Positions 25,025 to 36,311 of a DNA stretch of 64,000 nucleotides are shown here, piece by piece. This DNA comes from Variovorax sp. J22G73 (GTDB taxonomy: Bacteria > Pseudomonadota > Gammaproteobacteria > Burkholderiales > Burkholderiaceae_C), in contig NZ_JASZYK010000001.1 of the NCBI RefSeq assembly GCF_030317035.1, forward strand, positions 1,612,001 to 1,676,000, written 5' to 3'. Every line of letters begins with the position of its first letter. Position 1 is the first letter of the stretch. The notes below the pieces were generated by a model. That model saw only the letters and a list, made by a program, of their open reading frames with translations. It did no database searches and was not told the origin of the DNA. A program made the position numbers and the translations under genes.

Positions 25025-27142
25025 TCAGTCGTCGGTGTTGTCGACAGGGCGCGCGGCGGTGGCGCTGGCCGCGCCGGCCGCGGAAGGGCCGGTTTCGAGG
25101 GACGTGAGCGAGGCGAGCGTGGCAGGCGCGGCAGGCGGTACCACCGGCGCACGCCCCGCGCGCACCACGCCGCGCCCCGCCGCCTTGGCGGCGTAGCAGG
25201 CGGCGTCGGCCGCCGAGATCCAGTCGTCCACCGAATCGATGTCCGTCGACAGGCTCGCCACGCCGATGCTCGCGCCCACGTGGAGGCTGCCCGACAACCA
25301 CGGCAGCGCGATGGCCGAGATCGACGCGACGATGTCCTCGGCCACCCGCACCGCCGCCTCGTGCGTGCACTGCTCCAGCAGCAGCGCGAACTCGTCGCCC
25401 CCGATGCGCGCGGCCAGGTCGTTCGAGCGCACCCGCGACATGATGGCGGCCGCCGCCGCGCGCAGCATGGCGTCGCCCGACAGGTGGCCGGCGGTGTCGT
25501 TCACTTCCTTGAAGTGGTCCAGGTCGATGAACACCATGGCCGCCGGCAGCGACGCCGGCCGGGCCTCGATGAGCCGGCGCGCATGCTGGTCGAAGCGCTG
25601 GCGGTTGGCCAGGCCGGTCAGGCCGTCGTGGGCGGCCGACCATTCGAGCGCCTTGCGGGTGCTGCGCTGCTCGTCGATGTTCAGCACCGTCCAGATCGAG
25701 CCGAAGTCGGTGTGTTCCAGGTCCACCGGCCGGCTGCGCAGCCGGGCCCAGAAGCGGGTGCCGTCGCCGCGCTGCATGCGGCATTCGCCGACGTACGAAT
25801 TGCTGGTGGCGAAGGCCTCGGCTTCCAGCGCGGCCAGCTCGGGTTGGTCGTCTTCGGGCGGCACCACGATCAGGTCGACCGGCTGGCCCAGCAACTGCCG
25901 GTCTTCGTAGGCGAGCAGGCGGCACAACTCGTCGCTCACCAGCTCGAAGCGCCGCTCGCGGATGAAGGCGATGCCGATGGGCGCCGAGCGCATCACCGAG
26001 CGCAGCTTGCTGATCATTTCGCCGTTCATGCGCTCCAGCTCGGCGCGCTGCACGCCCACGTCGCGCAGCACCTTGGCGAGGTGGCCGATTTCGCCGTCGG
26101 CGCGGGGCCAGCCGTCTTCCGGGCGCATCACGCCGTCGAACATGTGCTGCGCGCGCCGCTCCAGCAGCATCAGCGGCTGCAGCAGCCACCACAGCGTGAG
26201 GAACATGCCGGCGGACACCACCGCCACCAGGCTGCCGGCCCACAGCATCGCCTGCCGGCGGGCCGCCTTCACGGGCGCGAGCACCTCGGTTTCGGGGCGC
26301 GTGCGCCACACCATCCAGTCGGGCCCCGGCACGCCCGCGGCGCTGGTGATTTCCTGCGGCTGCTGCAGCAACAGGCCCAGCGGCTCCACCGGGCTGCCCT
26401 CGGCCTTCCAGGTCTCGAAGGCCTTCGCCAGCCGCGGCTCCTGCGTGATGGGGGCCATCAGCAGGCGGCGGTCGGGGTGCGTGAGCATCAGGCCGCGCGC
26501 GTCGGTGACGACCATCAGCGCGCCCTGGTCGGCTTCCTGCGCGTCGGTCACGCCGGCCAGCAGGTTCCGGCTGGACAGCCGCAGCGTGCCGCCGAGCACG
26601 GCGTAGATGCCCTTGGCGTTGCGCACGGGCTGGGTGAAGGCAATGATGGGCTCGCCCGTGAGCGGCCCCATCAGCGGCTCGCCGACGATGGGTCGGCCTT
26701 CGGCCACCGAGCGGCGGAAGTTGGGGCCCTCGCTGATGTCGAGGGTGGGGTGGTACACGCCTTTTTCGTCGTACATCACCAGCACCTGGCCGCTGGGCGC
26801 CGCCACGTAGATGCTGGCGAAGAAGTTCTGCAGCAAGGGCTTGGTGCGCATGAACTCGGCGAGCGCCGCCGGGTCGGCCAGCGTGGCTTCGTCGAGCACC
26901 TGGCCCACCGACTCCAGCCCGCGCTGCAGCAGCAGCACCTTGTGGCCGAGCAGCGCGGCGGTGCGCGCCGACTCGCTCAGCTCGTGCTGCCGCTGCGATT
27001 CGAGCAGGTCGTGCTCGGTGCGCCCCACCAGGATCGTGGTGATGACGCCGATGCCCAGCACCAGCGCCATGATCCCGCCCATCGTGATGCGCGCCTTGAG
27101 CGAGCCCAGGGCGTTTTCAAGGCGCAGCAGCCGGTTGTTCAT
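25025..27142 (-). CDS. Membrane-bound diguanylate cyclase (Cache - PAS - GGDEF)
   Basis: Sensor enzyme of 705 residues that makes c-di-GMP from two GTP. The first helix is at about residues 18-40, and a periplasmic Cache-type sensor region follows. It contains FASIYVAAPSGQVLVMYDEKG. A second helix (AMLWAGSLVAVVSAGMFLTLWW) leads to a HAMP-like linker and a PAS domain (PIGIAFIRERRFELVSDEL). The GGDEF domain has DGLTGLANRQRF, DLDHFKEVND and RIGGDEFAL. The inhibitory RxxD site is present (RSND, five residues before GGDEF). It starts one base after the stop of the second cyclase gene, so the two form an operon that points at bcsD. Likely source of c-di-GMP for BcsA. Confidence 0.9.
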   Translation of the reverse strand: MNNRLLRLENALGSLKARITMGGIMALVLGIGVITTILVGRTEHDLLESQRQHELSESARTAALLGHKVLLLQRGLESVGQVLDEATLADPAALAEFMRTKPLLQNFFASIYVAAPSGQVLVMYDEKGVYHPTLDISEGPNFRRSVAEGRPIVGEPLMGPLTGEPIIAFTQPVRNAKGIYAVLGGTLRLSSRNLLAGVTDAQEADQGALMVVTDARGLMLTHPDRRLLMAPITQEPRLAKAFETWKAEGSPVEPLGLLLQQPQEITSAAGVPGPDWMVWRTRPETEVLAPVKAARRQAMLWAGSLVAVVSAGMFLTLWWLLQPLMLLERRAQHMFDGVMRPEDGWPRADGEIGHLAKVLRDVGVQRAELERMNGEMISKLRSVMRSAPIGIAFIRERRFELVSDELCRLLAYEDRQLLGQPVDLIVVPPEDDQPELAALEAEAFATSNSYVGECRMQRGDGTRFWARLRSRPVDLEHTDFGSIWTVLNIDEQRSTRKALEWSAAHDGLTGLANRQRFDQHARRLIEARPASLPAAMVFIDLDHFKEVNDTAGHLSGDAMLRAAAAAIMSRVRSNDLAARIGGDEFALLLEQCTHEAAVRVAEDIVASISAIALPWLSGSLHVGASIGVASLSTDIDSVDDWISAADAACYAAKAAGRGVVRAGRAPVVPPAAPATLASLTSLETGPSAAGAASATAARPVDNTDD

Positions 27143-28219
27143 TCAGGCGGCGGGCGAGGCTTCCTTCGCACCTGCGGTACCCGTTGCCATGGCCGCTCTC
27201 GAAGCCGCCGCCTGCCGGCTGCGCTTCACGGCGTACATGGCGTCGTCGGCCATGCGCAAGGCCTCTTCGGCGGAGGTGACGCGCGGGTCGATGGCGACCA
27301 CGCCCACGCTGGCGCCGCCGTAGTCGAGCATGGTCTGGTTCAGCCGCAGCTCGCCGATGGTGCTTTCGCCCAGCCGGTCGGCCAGCGCGCGCGCCGCGGT
27401 GCGCGGCGCTTCGTCGTGCGCCGGCCCGGCGCCCACCACCACGAACTCGTCACCGCCGAAGCGCGCCAGCACGTCGCTGGTGCGCAGCGAGGCCGACAGC
27501 CGCCCAGCCATGGCCGAGAGAAACTCGTCGCCGATGTCGTGGCCGTGGGTGTCGTTGATCTTCTTGAAACCGTCCATGTCGATGAACCCGACCAGCACGC
27601 TGCGGTTCTCGCGCTCGCCCTGGGCGAGCAGGCGGCGCAGCGTGTCGAGCAGCGAGCGGCGGTTGGGCAGGCCGGTGAGCGAATCGGTGGAGGCGCGCGC
27701 GGCCAGCTCGGCGTTGGCCTTGCGCAGCTCGACCACCAGCAGCTCGCGCTCGACCTGCTGGCCGATGAGCTTGGCGAACAGCTGCAGCACCGCCTCGGCA
27801 TGCGGTGCCAGCGGGCGCTGGGTGCCGCTGGCGGCGCACAGGGTGCCGAACAGGCCGCTGGCGTCGGTCTTCACCGGGGTGCTCACATAGGTGCGAATGC
27901 CCAGGTCGCGGGCCGCGTCGGAGTCGCCCCAGCAGCTGGCGACGTCGTCGGTGTACATGCGGCCCTCGTCGAGCGCGCGCCGGCACAGGGTGTCCGACCA
28001 GGGCACCGAAATGCCCTCGGGGATGTTCATCGCGCCGACGTTGCGGGCGAACAGGATGTGCTGCAGGCCCTGGTCGAGGTCGATGGTGGTGAGGTAGGTC
28101 GACTCCAGGCCCGTGACCACCTCGAGCATCTCGAGCATCGGGCGGGCCAGCTCTTCGAGCGTCCTGGCCGAAGACACCGAGTCGGAAAGCCGTTCAATCA
28201 ATGATTCCATGGGCCACAT
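27143..28219 (-). CDS. Diguanylate cyclase (GAF-GGDEF)
   Basis: Soluble 358-residue enzyme. An N-terminal GAF domain (about 15-160: LARPMLEMLEVVTGLESTYLTT, and GIRTYVSTPVKT with FGTLCAAS) senses a small ligand or redox state. A short linker helix leads to a GGDEF domain with DSLTGLPNRRSL, DMDGFKKINDTHGHD and RFGGDEFVVVG. The RxxD feedback site is intact (RTSD). Catalytic residues are complete, so it should make c-di-GMP. ATG 28219 or 28210; neither has a strong ribosome-binding site. The stop abuts the start of the membrane cyclase gene. With it, this forms a two-cyclase operon upstream of bcs. Confidence 0.9.
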   Translation of the reverse strand: MWPMESLIERLSDSVSSARTLEELARPMLEMLEVVTGLESTYLTTIDLDQGLQHILFARNVGAMNIPEGISVPWSDTLCRRALDEGRMYTDDVASCWGDSDAARDLGIRTYVSTPVKTDASGLFGTLCAASGTQRPLAPHAEAVLQLFAKLIGQQVERELLVVELRKANAELAARASTDSLTGLPNRRSLLDTLRRLLAQGERENRSVLVGFIDMDGFKKINDTHGHDIGDEFLSAMAGRLSASLRTSDVLARFGGDEFVVVGAGPAHDEAPRTAARALADRLGESTIGELRLNQTMLDYGGASVGVVAIDPRVTSAEEALRMADDAMYAVKRSRQAAASRAAMATGTAGAKEASPAA

Positions 28220-28313
28220 TTTGACTGTGAAGAAACGTGAATTCGGCCTTTCGTTGCACGAAACACGGGATGACCCGGAGAGCCGCCGACCCGCGGCGCC
28301 GGAAATCCGTGGC

Positions 28314-30920
28314 TCAGGAGGCCAGCGCTTCCATCAGTTCGGTCTCGATGGCCAGTTGCGTCTTCTGGCCCTGCAGTTCGGGGCCGCTGATGAGGAAGGT
28401 GTCTTCCACCCGCTCGCCCAGCGTCGTCACCTTGGCCAGCTGCAGGTTCAGGTGGTGGCGCGCCAGCACCCGGGCCACCGAATACAGCAGGCCGGCCCGG
28501 TCGCTGGCCGAGATGTTGAGCAGCCAGCGTTGCGCCTTGTCGTCGGGCAGCAGGCTGATGCGCGGCTTGATCGGAAAGCTGCGCACCCGGCGCGACACCC
28601 GGCCCATGCTGGGCGCGGGCAGGGCGCCGGCCTCGGTCAGGGTATGGCCAAGGCCCGACTCCACCATGCTGATCAGGTCGCGGTAGTGGTCGGGCAGGAA
28701 GGTGGTCACCACCTGGAAGGTGTCGAGCGCGTAGCCGTTGCTGGTGGTGTGCACCTTGGCGTCCAGGATGCTGAAGGACGACTGGTCGAAGTAGCCGCAG
28801 ATGCGCGCGAACAGGTCGGGCTGGTCGGGCGTGTAGACCACCACCTGCAGGCCTTCGCCCACCGGCGAGAGGTGCGCGCGCACGATGGGCGGCGCCTTCG
28901 GGTCGATGGGCACGCCCTTGGGCGGCACGAAGCGCGAGAGCTGCTTGGCGTGCCAGGCGATCTCGGTGGCATCGTGGCGCATGAAGTAGCCCACGTCGAG
29001 CGTGTCCCACAGGGCCTTGTGCGCCTCGAAGCGCTGGGCGTGCAGGGCCAGCAGCACCAGCGCCTCGCGCTTGCGCGATTCGACCTCGGCGTCCGGGTCG
29101 GGCATGCGCCCGCCCAGCGCGCGCAGCGTGTAGCGGTACAGGTCCTCGAGCAGCTTGCCTTTCCATGCGTTCCATACGCGCGGCGAAGTGCCGCGGATGT
29201 CGGCGATGGTCAGCAGGTACAGCGCGGTCAGGTAGCGCTCGTTGCCCACGCGCTTGGCGAAGGCGCCGATGACCTCGGGGTCGCTCAGATCCTGCTTTTG
29301 CGCGACCTGGCTCATCACCAGGTGCTCGGCCACCAGGAACTCGATCAGCTTGCCGTCTTCGCGGGCGATGCCGTGCTGCTTGCAGAAGCGCTGCACGTCG
29401 CGCGCGCCCAGCGTCGAGTGGTCGCCGCCGCGGCCCTTGGCGATGTCGTGGAACAGCGCGGCCACGTAGAGGATCCAGGGCTTGTCCCAGCCGGCCGCCA
29501 GCTGCGAGCAGAACGGGTACTCGTGCGCATGCTCGGCAATGAAGAAGCGGCGCACGTTGCGCAGCACCATCAGGATGTGCTGGTCGACCGTGTACACGTG
29601 GAACAGGTCGTGCTGCATCTGGCCCACGATGCTACGGAACACCCGCAGGTAGCGCCCGAGCACCGAGGTCTGGTTCATCAGCCTGAAGGCATGCGTGATG
29701 CCGTAGGGCTGCTGCAGGATCCGCATGAAGGTCTGGTGGTTGACCGGGTCGTTGCGGAATTTGCTGTCCATGACGTGGCGCGCGTTGTACAGCGCGCGCA
29801 GCGTGCGCGCCGACAGGCCCTGCACGCCGATGGTCTTCTGGTAGAGCAGGAAGGTCTCGAGCACCGCGTGCGGCTCGCGCTCGTACAGGTCGTCGCTGGC
29901 AATCTCGATCAGCCCCGCGCGTTCGTAGAAGCGCTCGTTGATGGGCGTGTGCTGCTCGGCGCTGGGCTGCAGGCGCTCAGAAATATTGAGCAGCAGGATC
30001 TGGTTGAGCTGCGACACCGCCTTGGCGGCCCAGTAGTAGCGGCGCATGAGCGCCTCGCTCGACTTGCGCTGCGACTCGCCCTCGTAGCCGAAGCTGGCGG
30101 CCACGGCGGTCTGCAGGTCGAACACCAGGCGGTCTTCGCGGCGGTTGGCAATCACGTGCAGCCGCGCGCGAATGAGCGAGAGCAGGGCCTCGTTGCGCTT
30201 GATCTGCTGCGCCTCGAACGAAGTGGCCAGGCCGTTCTTGGCCAGGTCGTCCCAGCGGCTGCCGAAGCCGGCGGCCTTGGTCATCCAGAGAATGGTCTGC
30301 AGGTCGCGCAGGCCGCCCGGCGATTCCTTGCAGTTGGGTTCCAGCGCGTAGGGCGTGTTGTCGAACTTCTGGTGCCGGTGCCGCATTTCCTGCGACTTGG
30401 CCACGAAGAAAGCCTGCGGGTCGATGGCGCGGGTGAAGCGGCGGCGAAACGCGGTGAAGAGCTTCTTGTCGCCCGCAATCAGGCGCGCCTCGAGCAGCGA
30501 GGTCTGCACGGTGACGTCTTTTTCGGCCTCGGCGAGGCATTCTTCGACGGTGCGCACGCTGGAGCCGATTTCGAGGCCCGCGTCCCAGCAGTGGCCGATG
30601 AAGGCCTCGATGCGCGCCGGCTCGACCGCGTTCTCGTGGCCTTCGGGCGGCAGCAGCAGCAGCACGTCGACGTCCGAATACGGAAACAGCTCCCCGCGCC
30701 CGTAGCCGCCCACGGCCGCCAGTGCCAGCGATTCGCCGAAGCCGGCTTCGCGCCACAGGGTGTCCAGCGTTTCGTCGGCCAGCGCCGAGAGCTGGCGCAG
30801 CACCGTGTGCACGCTGCGGGTGGGGGCCCGCGCAAAGCGCAGGGTGTCGAAGAGGGCGAGCTTTTTCGCGCGATAGGCTTCGCGCAGCGTCGCCACGTCG
30901 ATCTTGGCTGCTTCGATCAC
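28314..30920 (-). CDS. glnD: PII uridylyltransferase / uridylyl-removing enzyme GlnD
   Basis: Senses glutamine and uridylylates or deuridylylates the PII proteins GlnB/GlnK, controlling nitrogen assimilation. It has 868 residues, a normal length. An N-terminal nucleotidyltransferase domain carries [20 protein letters not shown] (about 70). A long helical region leads to the HD phosphohydrolase domain with [13 protein letters not shown] (about 490), which removes UMP. Two C-terminal ACT domains (about 690-765 and 795-868) bind glutamine. All motifs are intact. The ATG at 30920 lies 22 bp after the map stop, so the two genes are co-transcribed, as in many proteobacteria. Confidence 0.96.
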   Translation of the reverse strand: MIEAAKIDVATLREAYRAKKLALFDTLRFARAPTRSVHTVLRQLSALADETLDTLWREAGFGESLALAAVGGYGRGELFPYSDVDVLLLLPPEGHENAVEPARIEAFIGHCWDAGLEIGSSVRTVEECLAEAEKDVTVQTSLLEARLIAGDKKLFTAFRRRFTRAIDPQAFFVAKSQEMRHRHQKFDNTPYALEPNCKESPGGLRDLQTILWMTKAAGFGSRWDDLAKNGLATSFEAQQIKRNEALLSLIRARLHVIANRREDRLVFDLQTAVAASFGYEGESQRKSSEALMRRYYWAAKAVSQLNQILLLNISERLQPSAEQHTPINERFYERAGLIEIASDDLYEREPHAVLETFLLYQKTIGVQGLSARTLRALYNARHVMDSKFRNDPVNHQTFMRILQQPYGITHAFRLMNQTSVLGRYLRVFRSIVGQMQHDLFHVYTVDQHILMVLRNVRRFFIAEHAHEYPFCSQLAAGWDKPWILYVAALFHDIAKGRGGDHSTLGARDVQRFCKQHGIAREDGKLIEFLVAEHLVMSQVAQKQDLSDPEVIGAFAKRVGNERYLTALYLLTIADIRGTSPRVWNAWKGKLLEDLYRYTLRALGGRMPDPDAEVESRKREALVLLALHAQRFEAHKALWDTLDVGYFMRHDATEIAWHAKQLSRFVPPKGVPIDPKAPPIVRAHLSPVGEGLQVVVYTPDQPDLFARICGYFDQSSFSILDAKVHTTSNGYALDTFQVVTTFLPDHYRDLISMVESGLGHTLTEAGALPAPSMGRVSRRVRSFPIKPRISLLPDDKAQRWLLNISASDRAGLLYSVARVLARHHLNLQLAKVTTLGERVEDTFLISGPELQGQKTQLAIETELMEALAS

Positions 30921-30942
30921 GTGCGGGGAACGCGTGCGCGCG

Positions 30943-31767
30943 TCAGGTTTTGGTCGAGGTGACGAAAGAGGGCAGCGGCGGGCTGCCTTCGGACAGGGTC
31001 AGCACTTCGTAGCCGGTCTCGGTGACCAGCACGGTGTGCTCCCACTGGGCCGACAGCGAATGGTCGCGGGTGACGATGGTCCAGCCGTCGTACTGGCCGC
31101 CCTTGACGTCTTCCTTCACGTCGCGCTTGCCGGCGTTGATCATCGGCTCGATGGTGAAGATCATGCCGGGCTGCAGCTCTTCCATGGTGCCCGGGCGGCC
31201 GTAGTGCAGCACCTGGGGTTCTTCATGAAAGCGCTGGCCCACGCCGTGGCCGCAGAACTCGCGAACGATCGAGAAGCCCAGGCCTTCGGCGAATTTCTGG
31301 ATCGCGTGGCCCACGTCGCCCAGGTGGGCGCCGGGGCGCACCTGCAGGATGCCGTGCCACATGGCTTCGAAGGTGACCGAGCACAGCCGCTTGGCCGCGA
31401 TGGAGGCGTCGCCGATCACGTACATGCGGCTGTTGTCGCCGAACCAGCCGTCCTTGATGACGGTGACGTCGACGTTCATGATGTCGCCCTTCTTCAGGGG
31501 CTTGTCATTGGGAATGCCATGGCAGACCACGTGGTTCACCGAGGTGCAAAGCGACTTCGGGAACGGGACGCTGCTGGCGCCCATGTAGCCCACCGTGGCC
31601 GAGGTGGTGCCCTGCTTGACCATGTACTCGGCGGCGAGCCGGTCGACATCGTTGGTCGTGATGCCGGGCTTGATGAGGGGCGTGAGGTAATCCAGCACCT
31701 CGGAGGCAAGGCGGCAGGCGACCCGCATGGCTTCGATGCCCGCAGCGTCTTTGTAGTTAATGCTCAT
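30943..31767 (-). CDS. map: Methionine aminopeptidase type I
   Basis: Removes the initiator methionine from new proteins. It has 274 residues. The metal-binding set is complete: two Asp in [19 protein letters not shown], His in [13 protein letters not shown], Glu in [11 protein letters not shown] and Glu in [11 protein letters not shown] substrate-side His is in [10 protein letters not shown]. It is first in the map-glnD operon. It is divergent from purL across 117 bp that contains a TAAAAT box at 31793-31798 on the plus strand, without a clear -35 partner. Confidence 0.96.
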   Translation of the reverse strand: MSINYKDAAGIEAMRVACRLASEVLDYLTPLIKPGITTNDVDRLAAEYMVKQGTTSATVGYMGASSVPFPKSLCTSVNHVVCHGIPNDKPLKKGDIMNVDVTVIKDGWFGDNSRMYVIGDASIAAKRLCSVTFEAMWHGILQVRPGAHLGDVGHAIQKFAEGLGFSIVREFCGHGVGQRFHEEPQVLHYGRPGTMEELQPGMIFTIEPMINAGKRDVKEDVKGGQYDGWTIVTRDHSLSAQWEHTVLVTETGYEVLTLSEGSPPLPSFVTSTKT

Positions 31768-31884
31768 CCCGGAATTATCCCATTCACCAAGCTAAAATTG
31801 CGGGTTAACGCGGATGACCCCAGTCAGCGGCCATTCGCCTCGATTCCTTGATTCCCAACGCGGCCCCCGAGGCCCCCATCGACC

Positions 31885-34800
31885 GTGACGCAGCCCGCAC
31901 ATCAAGCCCTTCCTGTCGTAACCATGTTCGAGGGCGGCAGCGCGCTCAGCGACTTCCGCGCGCGGCAACTGCTGCCCAAGCTGCAGGCCATCGAGCCGCG
32001 CATCGAGGGCATTTCGGCCCGCTTCGTGCACCTGGTGGTCACCGACGCCTCGCTGGACGCCACCGACCGCGAGCGCTTCGCCGCGCTGCTCACGTACGGC
32101 GAGCCGTTCGAGGCGCCGGCCAAGGCCGTCACCTCGGTGGTGGTCACGCCCCGCCTGGGCACCGTGTCGCCCTGGGCCTCGAAGGCCACCGACATCGCCC
32201 ACAACTGCGGCCTGGCGCTGCGCCGGGTCGAGCGCGTTACGCAATACCACCTGAAGCTCAAGTCGCCGCTGATCGGCAAGGCCCCCGTGCTGGAAGGCGA
32301 CCAGCTCGCCGCCGCGGCCGGCCCGCTGCACGACCGCATGACCGAGTCGGTGCTGGCCACCGTCGAGCAGGCCGCCAGCCTGTTCAGCGAGCTGCCGGCC
32401 CAGCCGATGGCGCAGGTCGACGTGCTCAGCGGCGGGCGCACCGCGCTGGTCGCGGCCAACACCGGCTTCGGCCTGGCGCTGGCCGAGGACGAGATCGACT
32501 ACCTCGTCGAAGCCTTCACCCGCCTGGGCCGCAACCCCAGCGACGTGGAGCTGATGATGTTCGCGCAAGCCAACAGCGAGCACTGCCGCCACAAGATCTT
32601 CAACGCCGACTTCACCATCGACGGCAAGGCGCAGCCGCAAAGCCTGTTCTCGATGATTCGCCACACCGAGAAGCAGAACCCGCAGCACACGGTCATCGCC
32701 TATGCGGACAACGCCTCGGTGATGGAAGGCGCAACCATCGAACGCTTCATTCCGGCCAACGGTTCGCAGAGCTATCAAAAAGATAGCGCGCTGACCCATG
32801 TGCTGATGAAGGTCGAGACGCACAACCACCCGACCGCCATTTCCCCGTTCCCGGGCGCCTCCACGGGCGCGGGCGGCGAGATTCGCGACGAGGGCGCCAC
32901 CGGCCGCGGCTCCAAGCCCAAGGCGGGCCTCACCGGTTTCACCGTGTCGAAGCTCTGGCCTGAAGAGGGCCACTACGGCAAGCCGGAGCACATCGCCAGC
33001 CCGCTGCAGATCATGACCGAGGGCCCGCTCGGCGGCGCCGCGTTCAACAACGAGTTCGGCCGTCCGAACCTGCTGGGCTATTTCCGCGAGTACGAGCAGG
33101 CGGTGGCGAGCGACCTCGACACCGTGCAGCGCGGCTACCACAAGCCCATCATGATCGCGGGCGGCCTCGGCAGCATCGACGCCACGCAGACCAAGAAGAT
33201 CCAGTTCCCCGCCGGCTCGCTGCTCATCCAGCTCGGCGGCCCCGGCATGCGCATCGGCATGGGCGGCAGCGCCGCCAGCTCGATGGCCACCGGCGCCAAC
33301 GCGGCCGAGCTCGACTTCGACTCGGTGCAGCGCGGCAACCCCGAGATCGAACGCCGTGCGCAAGAGGTCATCAACCATTGCTGGCAGCAAGGCGCGGCCA
33401 ACCCCATCCTCGCGATCCACGACGTGGGCGCGGGCGGCCTGAGCAACGCCTTTCCCGAACTGACCAACGACGCCGGCCGCGGCGCGCGCTTCGACCTGCG
33501 CGCCGTGCCGCTGGAAGAGTCGGGCATGGCGCCCAAGGAAATCTGGTGCAACGAAAGCCAGGAGCGCTACGTGCTGGCCATCGCGCCCGAGTCGCTCGAG
33601 CAATTCAAGGCCTTCTGCGAGCGTGAGCGTTGCCCGTTCTCGGTGGTCGGCGTGGCGACCGAGGCGCGCCAGCTGCTGGTGGCCGACGAAGGCGCCCCGG
33701 TGCAGCCGGTCGACATGCCCATGGACGTGCTTCTCGGCAAGCCGCCCAAGATGCACCGCGACGTGCAGGCCGTGAGCCGCACGTTCAAGCCGCTGGACCT
33801 CACCGGCGTCGAGCTGCAGAAGGCCGCCATCGAGGTGCTCGCGCACCCGACCGTGGCGTCCAAGCGCTTCCTCATCACCATCGGCGACCGCACCGTGGGC
33901 GGCATGAGCCACCGCGACCAGATGGTCGGCCCGTGGCAGGTGCCCGTAGCCGATTGCGCCGTGACGCTGGCCGACTACAAGGGCTTTGCCGGCGAAGCCA
34001 TGAGCATGGGCGAGCGCACGCCGCTGGCCGCGCTCGACGCGCCGGCCTCCGGCCGCATGGCCGTGGCCGAGGCCATCACCAACCTGCTGGCCGCGCCCAT
34101 CGAGCTTTCGCGCGTGAAGCTGTCGGCCAACTGGATGGCCGCCTGCGGCGAGCCCGGCGAAGATGCCGCGCTGTACGAGACCGTGAAGGCCGTGGGCCTG
34201 GAGCTGTGCCCGGCGCTGGGCGTGTCGATTCCGGTCGGCAAGGATTCGCTGTCGATGCGCACGCAGTGGAAGGACAACGGCGAAGCCAAGAAGGTCACTT
34301 CGCCCGTCAGCCTGATCGTGACCGCCTTCGCGTCGCTGGCCGACGTGCGCGGCACGCTCACCCCGCAGCTGGACGCCGAAGAGGCCGACACCACGCTCGT
34401 GCTGGTCGACCTGGGCCGCGGCCAGCACCGCATGGCCGGCAGCATCCTGGCGCAAACGCTGGGCCAGAGCGGCGACACCGTGCCCGACCTGGACGACCCC
34501 GCGCAACTGGTCGCGCTGGTCAATGCCGTGAACGCGCTGCGCGCCGACGGCAAGATCCTCGCCATGCACGACCGCAGCGACGGCGGCCTCTTCGCCACGG
34601 CCTGCGAAATGGCGTTTGCCGGCCACGTCGGCGTGGCGCTGAACGTCGACATGCTGGTCACCGAAGGCGACGGCATTTCCGACAGCCGCATGGAAACCGG
34701 CGACGCCAAGAACTGGGCGCAGCAGGTGAGCGCGCGCCGTGAAGAACTCACGCTGAAGGCGCTGTTCAACGAAGAGCTGGGCATGGTGCTGCAGGTGCGC

Positions 34801-35901
34801 ACCGCCGAGCGCAACGATGTCATGCAGGTGCTGCGCGCCCACGGCCTCAGCGCGCACAGCCACTTCGTCGGCAAGACGCGCCCGGCCAGTTCGGCCATGG
34901 ACGCCGGCAAGGGCAAGGTCGAGGTGTGGCGCGACGCCAAGTCGGTGTTCAGCGCGAGCCTGCACGACCTGCACCAGGTGTGGGACTCGGTCAGCTGGAA
35001 GATCGCCCGCGAGCGTGACAACCCCGCCTGCGCCGATGCCGAACACGCCGCCGCCGGCGTGCCTTCGGACCCCGGCATGCACGTGTTCCTGCCGAACACC
35101 GCAGCTTCGGCACCGGTCGCCCCCGCCATTCTTCAATCGCGCCCCAAGGTCGCGATCCTGCGCGAGCAGGGCGTCAACTCGCACGTCGAGATGGCCTACG
35201 CCTTCACCGAGGCCGGCTTCGAGGCCTTCGACGTCCACATGACCGACCTGCAGACGGGCAGGGCGGACCTTGCCGACTTCAAGGGCGTGGTCGCCTGCGG
35301 CGGCTTCAGCTACGGCGACACGCTGGGCGCCGGCATCGGCTGGGCGCGCAGCATCACCTTCAACCCGAAGCTGGCCGCGCAGTTCAAGACCTTCTTCGGC
35401 CGCGCGGACACCTTCGGCCTGGGCGTGTGCAACGGCTGCCAGATGTTCGCCGAGCTGGCCGACATCATTCCGGGCGCCGAGGCCTGGCCGCGCTTCACCA
35501 CCAACCAGAGCGAGCGCTTCGAGGCGCGCCTGTCGATGGTCGAGGTGCTCGAGTCGCCCAGCATCTTCTTCGCGGGCATGGCCGGCAGCCGCCTGCCCAT
35601 CGCCGTGGCGCACGGCGAGGGCTACGCCAACTTCAAGCACCGCGGCGACGCGGCCAAGGCCATCGGCGCCATGCGCTTCGTGGACAACCACGGCCAGCCC
35701 ACCGAGCAGTACCCGTTCAACCCGAACGGCAGCGCCGGCGGCCTCACCTCGGTGACCACGCCGGACGGCCGCTTCACCGCGGTGATGCCGCACCCGGAGC
35801 GCGTGTTCCGCAACATCCAGACCAGCTGGACCTCGGGGGACAAGAGCGAGCTCAGCCCGTGGATGCAGATCTGGCGCAACGCGCGCCGCTGGGTGGGCTG
35901 A
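31885..35901 (+). CDS. purL: Phosphoribosylformylglycinamidine synthase (large single-chain form)
   Basis: Fourth step of purine synthesis: converts FGAR, ATP and glutamine to FGAM. At 1338 residues it is the single-chain proteobacterial form. In order: an N-terminal PurS-like segment, a linker, two AIRS-like ATP-binding halves ([20 protein letters not shown], and [16 protein letters not shown] sequence near residue 790), and a C-terminal glutamine amidotransferase. The amidotransferase nucleophile lies in [14 protein letters not shown] and the His in [14 protein letters not shown] 31885 opens the frame; ATG 31924 ([10 protein letters not shown]) is a realistic alternative, since homology begins there. 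Neither has a strong ribosome-binding site. Confidence 0.96.
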   Translation: MTQPAHQALPVVTMFEGGSALSDFRARQLLPKLQAIEPRIEGISARFVHLVVTDASLDATDRERFAALLTYGEPFEAPAKAVTSVVVTPRLGTVSPWASKATDIAHNCGLALRRVERVTQYHLKLKSPLIGKAPVLEGDQLAAAAGPLHDRMTESVLATVEQAASLFSELPAQPMAQVDVLSGGRTALVAANTGFGLALAEDEIDYLVEAFTRLGRNPSDVELMMFAQANSEHCRHKIFNADFTIDGKAQPQSLFSMIRHTEKQNPQHTVIAYADNASVMEGATIERFIPANGSQSYQKDSALTHVLMKVETHNHPTAISPFPGASTGAGGEIRDEGATGRGSKPKAGLTGFTVSKLWPEEGHYGKPEHIASPLQIMTEGPLGGAAFNNEFGRPNLLGYFREYEQAVASDLDTVQRGYHKPIMIAGGLGSIDATQTKKIQFPAGSLLIQLGGPGMRIGMGGSAASSMATGANAAELDFDSVQRGNPEIERRAQEVINHCWQQGAANPILAIHDVGAGGLSNAFPELTNDAGRGARFDLRAVPLEESGMAPKEIWCNESQERYVLAIAPESLEQFKAFCERERCPFSVVGVATEARQLLVADEGAPVQPVDMPMDVLLGKPPKMHRDVQAVSRTFKPLDLTGVELQKAAIEVLAHPTVASKRFLITIGDRTVGGMSHRDQMVGPWQVPVADCAVTLADYKGFAGEAMSMGERTPLAALDAPASGRMAVAEAITNLLAAPIELSRVKLSANWMAACGEPGEDAALYETVKAVGLELCPALGVSIPVGKDSLSMRTQWKDNGEAKKVTSPVSLIVTAFASLADVRGTLTPQLDAEEADTTLVLVDLGRGQHRMAGSILAQTLGQSGDTVPDLDDPAQLVALVNAVNALRADGKILAMHDRSDGGLFATACEMAFAGHVGVALNVDMLVTEGDGISDSRMETGDAKNWAQQVSARREELTLKALFNEELGMVLQVRTAERNDVMQVLRAHGLSAHSHFVGKTRPASSAMDAGKGKVEVWRDAKSVFSASLHDLHQVWDSVSWKIARERDNPACADAEHAAAGVPSDPGMHVFLPNTAASAPVAPAILQSRPKVAILREQGVNSHVEMAYAFTEAGFEAFDVHMTDLQTGRADLADFKGVVACGGFSYGDTLGAGIGWARSITFNPKLAAQFKTFFGRADTFGLGVCNGCQMFAELADIIPGAEAWPRFTTNQSERFEARLSMVEVLESPSIFFAGMAGSRLPIAVAHGEGYANFKHRGDAAKAIGAMRFVDNHGQPTEQYPFNPNGSAGGLTSVTTPDGRFTAVMPHPERVFRNIQTSWTSGDKSELSPWMQIWRNARRWVG

Positions 35902-35915
35902 GCCGGGCCAAGCTA

Positions 35916-36227
35916 ATGCTGGGCCTCGACCACCCGCGAAGCCGGCATGTGCTGGAAGCGGCGCGGGTCGAGGAGCTCGTGCGCAAGCAGCTGCTCGCGT
36001 GGCGCGAAGACGAAGCAGCGGCTTCGTCGGCGCGCACGCAGATCCTGCAGGTGCTGCTGCCTCAGCTTGAAGGGCTGAACGCCGCGCACTTCGGCGCGTC
36101 GAAGAACATCTATCGCACGCTCGATGCGCTGGGGCAGGCCGTGCAGGGCGCCGATGCCGGCAAGGCGTGGCAGGCGTTCATGGCGCTCGACGGGCCGGGC
36201 GACAACTTCGGCACGTGGGCCATCTGA
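35916..36227 (+). CDS. Small protein of unknown function downstream of purL
   Basis: Open frame of 103 residues that begins 14 bases after the purL stop and ends shortly before a strong bidirectional terminator, so it is probably transcribed with purL. I do not recognise the family. The predicted protein is mostly helical and amphipathic (EAARVEELVRKQLLAWRED, then ARTQILQVLLPQLEGL). It ends in a Gly/Asp/Phe-rich tail (DGPGDNFGTWAI). There are no membrane helices or cysteines. The opposite strand is also open, but codon pattern and purL context favour the plus strand. Confidence 0.5.
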   Translation: MLGLDHPRSRHVLEAARVEELVRKQLLAWREDEAAASSARTQILQVLLPQLEGLNAAHFGASKNIYRTLDALGQAVQGADAGKAWQAFMALDGPGDNFGTWAI

Positions 36228-36263
36228 GGCCATCGGAGGTCAGCTGAAAACAAGACGGCCATG

Positions 36264-36291
36264 AAAAAAGCGACCCGCGGGTCGCTTTTTT
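36264..36291. terminator. Bidirectional rho-independent terminator
   Basis: Perfect 13-bp stem (AAAAAAGCGACCC / GGGTCGCTTTTTT) with a 2-base centre, flanked by A and T runs on the two sides. It can end transcripts from purL and its downstream gene on the plus strand and from the bolA/parvulin side on the minus strand. Confidence 0.9.
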
Positions 36292-36311
36292 CTTGTTGAG
36301 CCCAGGTCGGC

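Noticed and set aside
31792..35793. Very long open frame antisense to purL
   Set aside because: In high-GC DNA the opposite strand of a real gene often lacks stops. The sense strand is clearly purL with all catalytic motifs; the antisense protein is repetitive in Ala/Arg/Gly/His and has no domain.
36264..36291. Possible small RNA at the purL/parvulin junction
   Set aside because: The 13-bp stem with A and T runs is explained fully as a bidirectional terminator; no promoter or conserved RNA shape seen.
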